This document shows positions 23,128 through 33,234 of a stretch of 64,000 bases of DNA, piece by piece. This DNA comes from Paenibacillus ginsengihumi DSM 21568. GTDB lineage: Bacteria > Bacillota > Bacilli > Paenibacillales > NBRC-103111. Below the pieces are notes generated by a model. It did no database searches. It was not told where the DNA came from and saw only the letters and a list, made by a program, of their open reading frames with translations. Each line of letters opens with the position of its first letter. Positions within the stretch are counted from its first letter, which is position 1. The DNA lies in NCBI RefSeq assembly GCF_000380965.1, contig NZ_KB905549.1, positions 186,131-250,130 on the forward strand, given 5' to 3'. Position numbers and translations under genes: made by a program.

Positions 23128-23711
23128 AAAAAGCAGCAGATACAGAATTGTTATATAACAACGATTTATTATATCCCGTATTATATAACAAAATATTGCG
23201 ATTGGCTATACCTTTTTTCAAACCGGATGGAAAATGGGCCGCGTCATCATTCGGCTCAACCAACCACGACAGATATCCCGGGTAATGCGGCGCAAGGGAT
23301 GGCTCGAAATCATAAACCGAAGGCTGCATGCGGCCATGAATCACCATATGACCACTCTAACGTCAGTGACAAACGCCCTCTTGAAAATTTTGCGGTAATC
23401 CACCAGCTAAAATTCCAATACCGCAGGTGACGACCGATGACGATGGAATGGTTCGTCATAGGCGTCTATTTTGCAGAAAAACAGCCTTTTTAAAATGTAA
23501 CGCAGGCTGTTAGGCTATTTGCTCGAAAACGCTCATTCTGGCAGCCAAACATGCCGAATAAGGCTGCTCGCTAGCGTTGCAATTTCAAATCGATGGTTTT
23601 GAGTGAAATAAGCTTTGCGGCTAGCGTTAGCTCAAGGTTCGCCCGGTCTCCTTCGCAGACCAGCTGCTTGAGGCCCTTCTTCCGTTCTCCCCATCCCCGA
23701 AAATGCTGTCA
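23128..23711. repeat. Gene-free region with interspersed repeats B and C
   Basis: No gene seen. 23151-23164 is a TTGTTATATAACAA palindrome with a related ATTATATAACAA nearby. 23421-23466 is a family B unit (CCGCAGGTGACGACCGATGA...TTCGTCATAGGCGTCTAT), also present at 297, 387, 61504 and 61669. 23526-23612 is a family C copy (GGCAGCC...GAATAAGGCTGCTCGCTAGC). B and C occur together here as they do in 1-620. Confidence 0.75.
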
Positions 23712-23751
23712 AAAAAAGAACGGATCGCGCAAAATAACGCAATCCGTTCCA
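23712..23751 (-). terminator. Terminator after the GH43 operon
   Basis: Minus strand GGAACGGATTGCG...CGCGATCCGTTC followed by TTTTTTT; about 90 bases after the stop of the second GH43 gene. Confidence 0.85.
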
Positions 23752-23840
23752 TTCCGCCGCATACCGACGGCACGCTTGACGCGAACCGAGGCCGATCTTC
23801 GCCGGCGCTTACGCCAGCAGCCCGAGTCCGGCGTCGGCGC

Positions 23841-25388
23841 TTACCCCAGCGGCCCGACGTCGAACCGGTCGACGTCGGCATAGCCCGCGCTGTCGTGAGC
23901 CTCGCTCAGCGCGAAGATCCCGGTCTTGGCCCCGACCCAGTGCCCCTCGGAGGCGGTAAACGCCGGGCCGGCCGGGACGAAGCGCTGACCGTCCAGGCTG
24001 TAGCTGAAGGAGCAGCGGGCATCGTCCTTAACGCTTACCCTGAGGAAGACGGTGTCCGCGTCTACCGCCGACCGCCATACGATGCGCTCTTCCTGCCGCT
24101 GCCCGTCGCGCTGAATCAGCTCGAAGCCGCCGCTGCCGTCGCGCTTCAGCGACAAAGTCCCGTACCGGTAGCCGAACACGACCAGTCCCGCCTCGTCGCC
24201 GGCTGCCGCTGCCGCCAGCGTCAGCTTGGCCGTCGCCGTGAAGGCCGGCGCGGGGAATTTCTGCATTAATAGATGAGGCGCGTCGTATATCGACGTCGCG
24301 CCTTCCGGCAGCGGCTTCGCATACAGGCGAATATGGCTGTCGCGCGCGCCAAGCGCATACCAGTCCTCCCGCCAATTCGCCTGCCATTGCCACTGCAACC
24401 CGAGACGATCGCCGTCGAAATCGTCAGAGGTCGCCGGCACCTGGATGGGATATGTCCGGCCGACGTTCGGCTTCCGATAATGCAATACGGGCTCGCCGAC
24501 GCCGTCGGCATTCAGATTGTCGCCCATCAGCGGCCAGCCGTCCTCCCAGCGCACCGGCTGCAGATGGACGATGCGCCCGTACGCGCCTTTGTCCTGAAAA
24601 TGAACGAACCACGACTCGCCCGACTCCAGCTCGACCCAGCCGCCCTGGTGCGGTCCGTTCACCGGAGTATTCCCTTGGTGCAGAACGATTTTGTCCTCAT
24701 ACGGGCCATCCACGCTGCGCGAGCGCAAAATCGTCTGCCAGCCGGTGGCCACGCCCCCGGCCGGCGCGAAAATGTAATAATATCCTTCGCGCTTGTACAT
24801 CTTCGGCCCTTCCATCGTCGGGTGCGATTCCGTGCCGTCGAACACGATCTTGCCCTCGTCCAGCAGCCTCGTGCCGTCCGGCGCCATGCGGCACAGGCGC
24901 AGCTTATGCTTGATTCCGCAGCGGCTGCGGGCGAAGGCGTGCACCAGGTATGCATTGCCATCCTCGTCCCAGAACGGGCACGGGTCGATCCAGCCTTTCG
25001 CTTCGTGCACCAGATGAAGCGGACTCCACTCTCCCGCCGGGTCCTCCGCCGTCGTCATGTAAATCCCCTCGTCGGGCGCGCCGAAGAAAATCCAGAACTT
25101 GCCGGCGTGATAGCGAATGCTCGGCGCCCAGACGCCTTTGCCGTGCTGCACCGTATCGTAGCCGGGGAGATTAAGCCGCGGAAGCGCATGATTAATAATC
25201 GTCCAGTTCACCAGATCTTTGGAATGCAGAATCGGCAGTCCCGGCGTATGCGCGAAGCTGGAAGCGGTCATATAGAAATCGTCGCCGACCCGGATAACGT
25301 CCGGATCGCTGTAATCCGCATATAAAATCGGGTTGCGGAACGTGCCGTCTCCCTGATCCGCCACCCAAGCCTGCTTCTCGATGGTCAT
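23841..25388 (-). CDS. Glycoside hydrolase family 43 (beta-xylosidase/arabinofuranosidase type)
   Basis: Cytosolic GH43 enzyme of 515 residues, without a signal peptide. The five-bladed propeller (about 15-310) carries the catalytic Asp in NPILYADYSDPDVIRVG, the pKa-modulating Asp in GWIDPCPFWDEDG and the general acid Glu in HPTMEGPKMYKR. The C-terminal beta-sandwich (about 330-510) is typical of subfamilies such as GH43_12. It should remove xylose or arabinose from imported oligosaccharides. The start ATG 25388 follows GGAGATGA. It lies 60 bases downstream of another GH43 gene, evidently one operon. Confidence 0.92.
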   Translation of the reverse strand: MTIEKQAWVADQGDGTFRNPILYADYSDPDVIRVGDDFYMTASSFAHTPGLPILHSKDLVNWTIINHALPRLNLPGYDTVQHGKGVWAPSIRYHAGKFWIFFGAPDEGIYMTTAEDPAGEWSPLHLVHEAKGWIDPCPFWDEDGNAYLVHAFARSRCGIKHKLRLCRMAPDGTRLLDEGKIVFDGTESHPTMEGPKMYKREGYYYIFAPAGGVATGWQTILRSRSVDGPYEDKIVLHQGNTPVNGPHQGGWVELESGESWFVHFQDKGAYGRIVHLQPVRWEDGWPLMGDNLNADGVGEPVLHYRKPNVGRTYPIQVPATSDDFDGDRLGLQWQWQANWREDWYALGARDSHIRLYAKPLPEGATSIYDAPHLLMQKFPAPAFTATAKLTLAAAAAGDEAGLVVFGYRYGTLSLKRDGSGGFELIQRDGQRQEERIVWRSAVDADTVFLRVSVKDDARCSFSYSLDGQRFVPAGPAFTASEGHWVGAKTGIFALSEAHDSAGYADVDRFDVGPLG

Positions 25389-25448
25389 GCTGTCATCTCC
25401 GTTTCTTATATCGTTATGACTAATTTCCCGATAAACCCGGGGCAAGTC

Positions 25449-27044
25449 CTAATCTTCGACAGGCAAATACTCGAACCAGTCAAAATCCGCATAGTTCGAG
25501 CTCGTCCGGCCGTTCGCGCTGGCAAAGAGGCCGACATAAGCTCCGACGAAGCCGCCGGCCTTGTCCGTGCTCAGAATCGTGCCGTCGGCATCCTCGTGCA
25601 GCATCTCCCAAGCTTCCGCGGCAGTCGCGTAGTAGAAATGATACGACTGGCCGATCGCCTCCGCCTTCAAATACAGCCTGGCCGGCGCTAGGCCAGATGC
25701 CGACGGCAGCGGCCTGGAGGCAAGCACCCGCTCCTCCCCCTGCTCGCGCATAACTAGACGAATTTCCGCCGCGTCTCCGCTCATCCCGCACTCGAGCCGG
25801 TACTGAAAATCGCTGCTCTGCAGCAAAATCATGCCGGCCGCTTCATTGTCGCTGCGGGGAGCAAATTCCAGCGCCGTGCGCACGGAGAACGACATATGCT
25901 GCTGGCGCCGCCCGACGAAGCTCGGATTGTCCGTTCCCGTCGTCGTCTCCGGCTTCAGCCTGAGCCGCAAGTACCCCGGCCGCTCGGACAAGCTCCAGAA
26001 ATCGCCGCGCGGCGTGCGAATAAAATTCCAGCGCAGATCAAGCTCCGGCGCGTCGAAGTTATCGCAAGCCGGCAAAGTCGGCCAGCGATGCTCCGGCAAA
26101 TTCGGCCGCGCCGACTCCCATTCGACGATCCCTTTGCCCGGATTCACGACCGGCCAGCCGTTCTCCCACGCCATCGGCACAAGGAAGGTTTCGCGGCCCA
26201 TGTTCCGGTAAGGCCCCCCGTACGGGCGCGACGCCAGGCAGACCATCCACCATTCGCCGTTCTGCGTCTCCACGATGTCGGCGTGCCCCACATTGACGAT
26301 GCCGTAATTTTGGCCGAGGTGCCGATGTGTGAGAATCGGGTTCATTTTGCACGGCTCGTAAGGCCCTGTTATGCTTTGACTGCGCGCCACCGTCACCGCA
26401 TGAGTAAAGCCTGTGCCGCCTTCGGCGATCAGCAAATAATACCAGCCGTTCACCTTGTACAGGTGCGGCCCTTCCTGGGCATGAGCCTGCTTCAGCGCGC
26501 CGTCCCACAGGCTGTATTTGGGCCCGACGAGCTGCTTGGTCTCAAGATCCAGCTCCTGCAGCCATATTTCCATATGCTTCGGGTACTGCTGCCCGGACGG
26601 AGGCTTACGGTTCCCCGTATAATACGCCTTGCCGTCGTCGTCGAAAAACAGCGAAGGATCGATGCCCGGCGCATCCTTCAGCCAATAAGGGTCCGACCAC
26701 GGTCCCGCCGGATCGGTCGCGGTGACGAAAAAGTTTTTGCGCTCGCTTGTAGCGCTTTCAACCATCGTTGTAATCATATAGAACACGCCGTCGTGATATC
26801 TCAGCGTCGGAGCGTAGATGCCCTTGGAGCACGGGATGCCGTCGAGATTGAGCTGCGACGGGCGGTCCAGCACGTGGCCGAGCTGGCGCCAGTGAACAAG
26901 GTCCTTGCTGTGAAAAATCGGAACGCCGGGAAAATACTCGAACGTCGAGGTCACCATATAATAATCGTCGCCCACTCTGCAAATCGACGGATCGGGATAA
27001 AATCCCGGCAAAATGGGGTTGCGGAACATGCGTTGACCAGCCAA
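25449..27044 (-). CDS. Glycoside hydrolase family 43 beta-xylosidase (GH43_11-like)
   Basis: Intracellular beta-xylosidase-like enzyme of about 531 residues. Catalytic Asp in NPILPGFYPDPSICRVG, modulator Asp in GIDPSLFFDDDGKAYY, acid Glu in AQEGPHLYKVNGWYY, and a C-terminal sandwich domain (about 330-530) characteristic of XynB-type enzymes. I chose TTG 27044, because AAAGGAGAGAGC lies directly upstream; ATG 27080 and ATG 27029 are alternatives. First gene of the GH43 pair and divergent from the isomerase at 27254. Together the two enzymes suggest arabinoxylan-oligosaccharide breakdown. Confidence 0.92.
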   Translation of the reverse strand: MAGQRMFRNPILPGFYPDPSICRVGDDYYMVTSTFEYFPGVPIFHSKDLVHWRQLGHVLDRPSQLNLDGIPCSKGIYAPTLRYHDGVFYMITTMVESATSERKNFFVTATDPAGPWSDPYWLKDAPGIDPSLFFDDDGKAYYTGNRKPPSGQQYPKHMEIWLQELDLETKQLVGPKYSLWDGALKQAHAQEGPHLYKVNGWYYLLIAEGGTGFTHAVTVARSQSITGPYEPCKMNPILTHRHLGQNYGIVNVGHADIVETQNGEWWMVCLASRPYGGPYRNMGRETFLVPMAWENGWPVVNPGKGIVEWESARPNLPEHRWPTLPACDNFDAPELDLRWNFIRTPRGDFWSLSERPGYLRLRLKPETTTGTDNPSFVGRRQQHMSFSVRTALEFAPRSDNEAAGMILLQSSDFQYRLECGMSGDAAEIRLVMREQGEERVLASRPLPSASGLAPARLYLKAEAIGQSYHFYYATAAEAWEMLHEDADGTILSTDKAGGFVGAYVGLFASANGRTSSNYADFDWFEYLPVED

Positions 27045-27253
27045 GCGGTAAGCTCTCTCCTTTCCTGTTAACGCCTTCATAATTTCTAATGATGCCTTAG
27101 GCTGCCGGTTTTGTCGATAATCATTTCATCATTTTTCCGGTTATTGCGGCCAAAAGACGCTCGGAAAAGCCGCGCGCAAGCTTTTCATATTTTATCCAAG
27201 CGGGCACATCGGTTACAATAGACTCAACGCACTCATTTGGGAGGCCTGATAGA

Positions 27254-28099
27254 ATGAACATGAAAGTTGGCATTCGAGCACATGACTTTGGCCAATTGCC
27301 GCTGGAGGAGCTGGCGAGAAAGGTCGGCGAGCGCGGCTTCCGCTCGGTTCAGCTTGCCCTCGCGAAAGCGCTGTCCGATATCGACAGCACGACAGGCAAG
27401 CTGAGCCCGGGGCTCGCCAATCACATTGCGGAAGCGTTCGACAAGCAAGGCGTGCGCATCGCCATCCTCGGCTGCTATATCAATCCGGTTCACCCCGATC
27501 CTGAGCAGCGCCGTCAAGAAATTCGCCGTTTCAAGGAGCATTTGCGCTATGCCCGCGATTTCGGGACAAGCATCGTCGCGACAGAGACAGGGCGACGCGA
27601 CACGTTCCGCGGCGAAAGCCCGGACGGATACGCAGAGAAGGCATGGTCCATATTTCGCGACACCGTCAGCGAGCTCGCGGAGGAAGCGGAAAAGTGGGGC
27701 GTGATTTTCGGCATCGAGCCGGCCACGACGCTCAACGTCTCCACCACGGACGATATGCTGCGCATCATGGAAGAGGTGCCTTCCACCAACATCGGCGTCG
27801 TGCTCGACCCGTGCAATTTGCTGGACGCCGACAACGTCGCGCGGCAGGACGAGGTGATCGAGCGGGCGTTCGCGGCGCTGGGTGACCGCATCGCCGCGTT
27901 CCACGCCAAGGATATCCTCACGCAGCCGAAGTTCGGCACCTACACCGGCCTCGGCCAGGGCGTGCTGAACTATCCGCTGTTCCTGAAGCGCGTCCGCGAG
28001 TTGAAGCCGCACGTGGATATTTTGCTGGAAGGCTTGACGCTGGACAACATGGACGCATCGGTGGAGTATTTCACGAAAGTGTGGAACGAAGCGCAGTAA
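27254..28099 (+). CDS. Sugar phosphate isomerase/epimerase family TIM-barrel protein
   Basis: Protein of 281 residues of the xylose-isomerase-like TIM barrel superfamily (PF01261). Metal-ligand candidates are the Glu in FGIEPATTLN, the Asp in VVLDPCNLLD, the His in AAFHAKDIL and the Glu in DILLEGLT. The start ATG 27254 has GGGAGG 9 bases upstream. It is divergent from the GH43 operon, so it probably acts on a sugar released by those enzymes; the exact reaction cannot be told. Followed by a strong hairpin terminator. Confidence 0.85.
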   Translation: MNMKVGIRAHDFGQLPLEELARKVGERGFRSVQLALAKALSDIDSTTGKLSPGLANHIAEAFDKQGVRIAILGCYINPVHPDPEQRRQEIRRFKEHLRYARDFGTSIVATETGRRDTFRGESPDGYAEKAWSIFRDTVSELAEEAEKWGVIFGIEPATTLNVSTTDDMLRIMEEVPSTNIGVVLDPCNLLDADNVARQDEVIERAFAALGDRIAAFHAKDILTQPKFGTYTGLGQGVLNYPLFLKRVRELKPHVDILLEGLTLDNMDASVEYFTKVWNEAQ

Positions 28100-28118
28100 T
28101 CCTTTTTTCACGCGAGCA

Positions 28119-28170
28119 AAGGGGCTGCTCCCTGGGCCGGTATTTCCGGCTGCGGGGGCAGCCCCTTGTT
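28119..28170 (+). terminator. Terminator after the isomerase gene
   Basis: AAGGGGCTGC...GCAGCCCCTT with additional inner pairing, followed by GTT; moderate T-run. Confidence 0.7.
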
Positions 28171-28239
28171 AGCATGTTCGGCCATATTGGGGCGGCAGCT
28201 CAGCGCTGCGCGTCAAGCCCGCGCGGCAGGCTCTCCTTG

Positions 28240-28560
28240 CCCGCGCGGTGCGCCCTCGCTGGAGCTTCGCCTGGCCGTGCGACGCGCCTTCGCCGGGGCT
28301 TCGCCTGGCCGTGCGGTGCACCCTCGCCGGAGCTTCGCCTGGCCGCGCGGTGCGCCCTCGCCGGGGCTTCGCCTGGCCGCGCGGTGCGCCCTCGCCGGGC
28401 TTCGCCTGGCCGCGCGGTGCGCCCTCGCCGGGGCTTCGCCTGGCCGCGCGGTGCGCCCTCGCCGGAGCTTCGCCTGGCCGCGCGGTGCGCCTTCGCCGGG
28501 GCTTCGCCCGGTCGCGCGGTGCGCCCTCGCCGGGCTTCGCCTGCCCGCGCGGCGCCGCTC
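28240..28560. repeat. GC-rich tandem array, 34-bp period
   Basis: About nine to ten copies of a 34-base unit (core CTTCGCCTGGCCGCGCGGTG then CGCCCTCGCCGG). CTTC occurs at 28333, 28367, 28400, 28434 and 28468, giving a 34-bp step with one 33-bp step. Because 34 is not a multiple of three, all six frames stay open and long false ORFs run through it. It fills the gap between two convergent genes. Confidence 0.9.
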
Positions 28561-28606
28561 CATCCCATGGCATCAGCCAGCGGGCAAATCGCCCTGGCCC
28601 ATGTAT

Positions 28607-31600
28607 TTAGCCTTTGGCCGCTTCCCATGCCGGGATCAGCCGGTGGTTCGCGTAGTCGAAGCGCCTGCCTTCCAGCAGCCCGGCCAGCGTATTGGTCACG
28701 CGCACCTCGAGCTCATTCTCCCCTTCGCGCAGCAGCGAAGCGTCGCCTGTCCACTCGTAAGGCGTCCAAGGCCTTACGCCGAGCGGCAGGCCGTTGACGA
28801 ATACCTCGGCGCAGTCGTGGAAATGCTCGTCCCAACCGGCGAAGGTCAGCCGAAAGACAGGTTCGTCCGGCAGCGTATCCAGCGTGACGCGGCGACGCAG
28901 CGACAGTTGGCCGGCATAATAGGGCAGGCCCGGGTACGGCCCCGCATCGAGCCGGCCGACACGGCGGACAGGCGCCGTCAAGACGTGGCGCGGCGCAGCG
29001 CCGCTCTCGCCGGACTCCTGCTCGCACCGCACGCCGAAGCTGCCGATCACATAGAGCGCGTCGACGAGGCCGTCCCAATCGTGCTCTGCCGTCACCTCGA
29101 CCTCGAGCCGGTTGACGCCTTCCCGCAGCAAAGGCCGTATATCGCAGGAGACGTTCCGGTGGTCGTACAGGAAATCCGGCCGGAAATGCTCCTTGCCGCG
29201 CGCCGCTCCGTTGATGCGGATCGTCCAGTCGCCCGAGACGGCGCCTGCGTCCATAAGCAGACGACAGCGCTCCGGCAGCGCTTCTACGGCAAAATCGGCC
29301 GTATAACGAACCCGCAGCGGATAAGACAGCGACAGCTTCATCGGGGTGCCGAACAGCTGGCTCATCGCCACGGGCAGCCCCTTGCGCTCGCTCAAGTCCG
29401 CGCATTGGTCGATCAGCGTCTTGACCTCGACCCACTCGCCCTGCTCTTCCCCGGCTGCGCCGCCTTCCTCCGGCTGGATCGACATGCGGAACCGGTCCAG
29501 GCGCACGGCATTCGGACCAAGCGGCTCGAGCTCCCACTCTCCCGCCGCAGCGACGGTCCACTGCCATGCCTGCGGCGCATCGGCCGCCTCTGCCGCGCCG
29601 CCGTCCGCTTCCCCGCGCGCGGCGGCTTCGCTCGGCCCGCAAGCCGTGAGCAGCAGCAGCTTCGACTCGTACGGCGCGAACGTCAGCGGCAGCAAGCAGC
29701 CGTCCGCAAGCGGGCCGGACTCCTCGCCCGTCTCCAGCGACAGCTCGCTCCAGCGAACGGAAAGCGGCCGGGGCCGGGAAGCCTCGTCGGCGCTGCCGCG
29801 GGACGGCCGCGGCAGCGCCGCATCGCCCGCGCCGCCGAACAGCAGCTCCGGGTTCGCCTCGAGCGTGACGCGGCGCGTGCCTCCTTCCTGATGGCTGACG
29901 AACACAGCATGCCGGCCGTCGGCAAAGCGCCGCGTCTGCAGCAGGAAGGGCGCGCTCCCGGCCGCCTCCGCCGCAAGCCGCACCGCCCGCGGAAGAAGCT
30001 GGTCGAGCAGCTCGCCGAGCCGCTTCCCGGCCGCGGGATCTTCCCCGTTCCACGGCAGGAAATACGCCGCGTTCCCCGGTCCCTGGCATACCGCCCCGCC
30101 GCTTGCGCCAGACGCGGCTGCTGCGGACGGCGCTTCGCTCCAGTACGATTCCTTCGGGTCAGCCTCCAGCCCGAACGCGGCGCGGACGTCGGCGGCGATC
30201 GCCTTGCCCGGCTCGATCGTCTCGTAAGGCAGCAGGCCGAGCCCGATCACCGTTCCGCCGCACTGCAGAAACTCGTGGATTTTCCGCCAGGCGCCCGACT
30301 CCAGATTCGTCATCGGCGGCATAATCAGGACGGAATAGCGGACGGGGCCGACGCGCAGCGTCCCGTCCTCCACGGCGGCTTCCGCCAGCAGCTCCGCATC
30401 GAGATGATCGTAATCTCGCCCTGACAGCGCGAGCCCGGCGCACAGCTTCACCCAATCCGTCCGCAGCCGCATCAGCCGCGCCTTCTCCGCTTCATCTCTC
30501 CCGCCGTACGAGAAGCCGTGGAACGGATTGCCCATCAGCGTCCACAGCGACGTCGTCGGCTGCAGCACGGCGATCTCGATCCCGGGCTCGCCCCGGCTCA
30601 TCAAATAGCTGATTCGCCCCGTATAATCGCCAAGCTTGCGGAAGTGCGCCCAATACGGATTTTGCAGAAATTGCGAAGGCGGCGCGTCATGCTTCGTGAG
30701 CCCGTCCAGCGTATAGAAGAAGGCGTGAAAATTGAAAAAGTTCGTGCCGAGCGCCGCCATCCGGTCGATCATCCATTTGGCGTCCTGCAGCGTCATCGAC
30801 CAGCCGACGCTGTGAAAGCATTCGATCAGATTGCGCTCCCGGCCGAGCTGCCGCGCCAGCGAGCTGACGATTTTCGGGTTGCAGCGGAAGTGATCCGCCT
30901 GGTGATTCAGCACCCATTCGAGCGGGCGTCCCAGCTTCTCGTGCGCCGAATCGCCGCCGGGCACATGGCTGAACAGCTGTGTCGTCATCCGCACGGAAGG
31001 GACCTCGGCCACATATTCGAGACCGTGGCGCGCGCACCAATCGTGCACCTGCTTATGGTAATTTTCGCGCAGCAACAGGTGGATGGTCTGGTAATAATCG
31101 TAGCGAATGCGCAGCGCTTCCGGAGCGTCGGCGTAAAGAAGCGCTGGAAAATAGTCCTTCAGCTCATAGCCGGTCCGTGCTTTGAACGCTTCGCACAGCT
31201 GCGGCGACCATGGGACGGCGCCGAGCAGGCCGATTTCGTCAGTGAACATCCCCTTTACGGTATTGCCGAAATATTCGCCCAAATAGCGCGCATATTTGTC
31301 ATGCGTCAAGCGGATGAACGCAGCCATCGCTTCCCGGTTGCACGGATCGACGAAGGTGCCGTAATATTTGAAATCGTCGATCTCCTTCTCCTGGACGACG
31401 ATGATTTCCCATTCTCCCGGCGGTGTGGTCCATTCCAGCTGCAGCGCAGTGCGGTATGTAAAAAAACGCTTCCGGTTGTAAGCCGTCAGACCGGCCTTCT
31501 GAAATACCGGCTCCGTCTGGGTGCTGCCGATGCAGCCCGCAAGATCAACCGCTTCCGCCCAGCTCCGCTGCCCGCAAGCGTCAACCGGGACCGCCTTGGC

Positions 31601-32008
31601 GTACAAAACGCGGGCCCATGGCAGCTCCATCCGGGTCCGCTCGCCGCCGCTCGCCCTGCGGCTGGCATGCTCCAGCGTATAATGCTTCGCTTCCGGATGC
31701 ATCAGCGTCACTTCGCCGCCGGCGATGCCGCTCGGGTACGGGTACTCGTCGTACAGCCAGACATGCATCCCCCGCTTCGCGGCCGCCTCGACCGCCACTC
31801 GCACCTTGGCGAACCAGGCCTCCGACAAATAAGGGACCTTCAGCCCCTGGCGCGCGCAGACGAAAAAACCGCCGACTCCCTGAGCCGCCATCTCGCCGAT
31901 CTGCGCTTCAATCTGCTCCTCCTCCATGTCGCCGTTCCAAAACCAGAACGGATGAATGCGATATTCCGCCGGCGGCTGTCTGAAGGCCGCAGCGTCAAAA
32001 TGGGACAT
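28607..32008 (-). CDS. Large GH106-like (alpha-L-rhamnosidase type) glycoside hydrolase
   Basis: Protein of 1133 residues. The N-terminal barrel begins with IHPFWFWNGDMEEEQIEAQI and includes VWLYDEYPYPSGIAGG, KGMFTDEIGLLGAVPW and LIECFHSVGWSMTLQD, which place acidic residues as in GH106-like rhamnosidases. A Rossmann-like middle section (about 480-600; YSVLIMPPMTNLE) and C-terminal galactose-binding-like sandwich domains (about 900-1120; LTFAGWDEHFHDCAEVFVNG) follow. There is no signal peptide, so it is probably cytosolic. The start ATG 32008 has AAGGAGA upstream. Family assignment rests on motif resemblance; substrate specificity is uncertain. Confidence 0.7.
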   Translation of the reverse strand: MSHFDAAAFRQPPAEYRIHPFWFWNGDMEEEQIEAQIGEMAAQGVGGFFVCARQGLKVPYLSEAWFAKVRVAVEAAAKRGMHVWLYDEYPYPSGIAGGEVTLMHPEAKHYTLEHASRRASGGERTRMELPWARVLYAKAVPVDACGQRSWAEAVDLAGCIGSTQTEPVFQKAGLTAYNRKRFFTYRTALQLEWTTPPGEWEIIVVQEKEIDDFKYYGTFVDPCNREAMAAFIRLTHDKYARYLGEYFGNTVKGMFTDEIGLLGAVPWSPQLCEAFKARTGYELKDYFPALLYADAPEALRIRYDYYQTIHLLLRENYHKQVHDWCARHGLEYVAEVPSVRMTTQLFSHVPGGDSAHEKLGRPLEWVLNHQADHFRCNPKIVSSLARQLGRERNLIECFHSVGWSMTLQDAKWMIDRMAALGTNFFNFHAFFYTLDGLTKHDAPPSQFLQNPYWAHFRKLGDYTGRISYLMSRGEPGIEIAVLQPTTSLWTLMGNPFHGFSYGGRDEAEKARLMRLRTDWVKLCAGLALSGRDYDHLDAELLAEAAVEDGTLRVGPVRYSVLIMPPMTNLESGAWRKIHEFLQCGGTVIGLGLLPYETIEPGKAIAADVRAAFGLEADPKESYWSEAPSAAAASGASGGAVCQGPGNAAYFLPWNGEDPAAGKRLGELLDQLLPRAVRLAAEAAGSAPFLLQTRRFADGRHAVFVSHQEGGTRRVTLEANPELLFGGAGDAALPRPSRGSADEASRPRPLSVRWSELSLETGEESGPLADGCLLPLTFAPYESKLLLLTACGPSEAAARGEADGGAAEAADAPQAWQWTVAAAGEWELEPLGPNAVRLDRFRMSIQPEEGGAAGEEQGEWVEVKTLIDQCADLSERKGLPVAMSQLFGTPMKLSLSYPLRVRYTADFAVEALPERCRLLMDAGAVSGDWTIRINGAARGKEHFRPDFLYDHRNVSCDIRPLLREGVNRLEVEVTAEHDWDGLVDALYVIGSFGVRCEQESGESGAAPRHVLTAPVRRVGRLDAGPYPGLPYYAGQLSLRRRVTLDTLPDEPVFRLTFAGWDEHFHDCAEVFVNGLPLGVRPWTPYEWTGDASLLREGENELEVRVTNTLAGLLEGRRFDYANHRLIPAWEAAKG

Positions 32009-32387
32009 GCGCGTCCATCTCCTTTTCGTCCTATTCGTCCAGTCTCGGCACTGTATGCGGCCGAATCGCCGCGCTGCCGGCCACCGACCCGCGGGCCGCG
32101 AAACACGCGAAACGCGCGAAACGTTAGGCGAGCGAAAATCCGCTCCGCGCTATCTGCGCCGCCTTCGGTCCTGCGAAGCGGCGGCGGCCCATCCGTCCCG
32201 CTTTCGCGCCAAGCTTGCCTGACTCCACCATACCTGAACTCGCCGGCTTCCGGCAATCGAACTTTTTTGCGGCAGGCCGTCCTGGCCTAGGACATTTTTG
32301 CCCGGCTTGCACTTCCTTGACGGCGGCAAAGCGAAAAGCCCCCGTCGCCGGGGGCCGCTTTCTTCGCCGAGGGCCGCAAAGCTATTG
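32009..32387. other. Gap between GH106-like gene and permeases
   Basis: Holds the leader of the GH106-like gene and the permease terminator at 32330-32360. No small gene or repeat is seen. Confidence 0.5.
32330..32360 (-). terminator. Terminator after the sugar permease pair
   Basis: Minus strand GCCCCCGGCGACGGGGGC followed by TTTTCGCTTT (stem 32338-32344 and 32349-32355). Confidence 0.75.
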
Positions 32388-33233
32388 TTATCCTTTCAAA
32401 CCGCTGGTGCTGATGCCCTCCACAATATATTTTTGGAAGATGAAGAACACGATGACGATTGGCAACAGGGACAGCGTCGCCATCGCGAACATGCCGCCCC
32501 AGTTGTTCACCGATTCCGCATCGAGGAACAGCTTGAGCGCCAGCGATACCGGATACATCTCCGGCTTGTTCAAATAAAGCAGCGGGTTGTAGAAGTCATC
32601 CCATTTCCAGTAAAACGAGAAGATCGTCGACGTCACCAGCGCCGGCGTGATGAGCGGCAATACTACTCTGAAAAAGATCGAGAACTTGCTGCAGCCGTCC
32701 ATCTTGGCCGCTTCGTCGAGCTCCGGCGGAATCGTCCGGATAAACTGCATCATCAGAAAGACGAAGAACGGCATCGCGAAAAAGCTCGGAACGATAATCG
32801 GCTTGAACGAGGACAGCCAGCCGAGCTTGGCGAACATGACGTACTGCGGAATGACCGTCACGTCATGCGGCAGCATCATCGTCATCATCAGGCAGCCGAA
32901 CCAGAAGCCTTTGCCTTTAAAGCGGATGCGCGCGAACCCGTAAGCGACGAGCGCCGACGAAGCGACCGCGCCGACCGTCGACCAGATCACGATGATGAAG
33001 GAATTTTTGAAAAAGGTGGCGAACGTCGTGCCGGCAAAGCCGTTCCAGCCGCTGACGTAGTTCGAGAACTCGAGGCGGGACGGAATCAGGCTGTAGGCAT
33101 TGGCGAAAATTTCGTGATTCGGCTTCAGCGAGCTGGCCGCAAGCCATAGAATCGGATAGATCATCACCAGCGCCAGACCGCCAACCAGCAGATGGTACAA
33201 GACGGAGTTTTTGCTTTTTGTGCCGAATGTCAT
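32388..33233 (-). CDS. Sugar ABC transporter permease (MalG/AraQ type)
   Basis: Inner-membrane permease of 281 residues with six transmembrane helices and the EAA loop ([20 protein letters not shown]) that docks the ATPase. It ends in the usual [11 protein letters not shown] tail of CUT1 permeases. The start ATG 33233 has AAGGAG upstream, one base after the stop of its partner. No ATPase gene is nearby, as is usual for CUT1 systems of Firmicutes that share MsmX. It probably imports an oligosaccharide for the GH106-like or GH43 enzymes. Confidence 0.92.
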   Translation of the reverse strand: MTFGTKSKNSVLYHLLVGGLALVMIYPILWLAASSLKPNHEIFANAYSLIPSRLEFSNYVSGWNGFAGTTFATFFKNSFIIVIWSTVGAVASSALVAYGFARIRFKGKGFWFGCLMMTMMLPHDVTVIPQYVMFAKLGWLSSFKPIIVPSFFAMPFFVFLMMQFIRTIPPELDEAAKMDGCSKFSIFFRVVLPLITPALVTSTIFSFYWKWDDFYNPLLYLNKPEMYPVSLALKLFLDAESVNNWGGMFAMATLSLLPIVIVFFIFQKYIVEGISTSGLKG

Positions 33234-33234
33234 G

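Noticed and set aside
28240..28560. Possible CRISPR array or repetitive coding sequence
   Set aside because: The 34-bp units are head-to-tail without unique spacers, and the period is not a multiple of three; no cas genes are nearby.
28081..30424. Long plus-strand ORFs of 238 and 752 codons
   Set aside because: They are antisense shadows of the GC-rich tandem array and the GH106-like gene; composition is Arg/Pro/Ala-rich and no family is recognisable.
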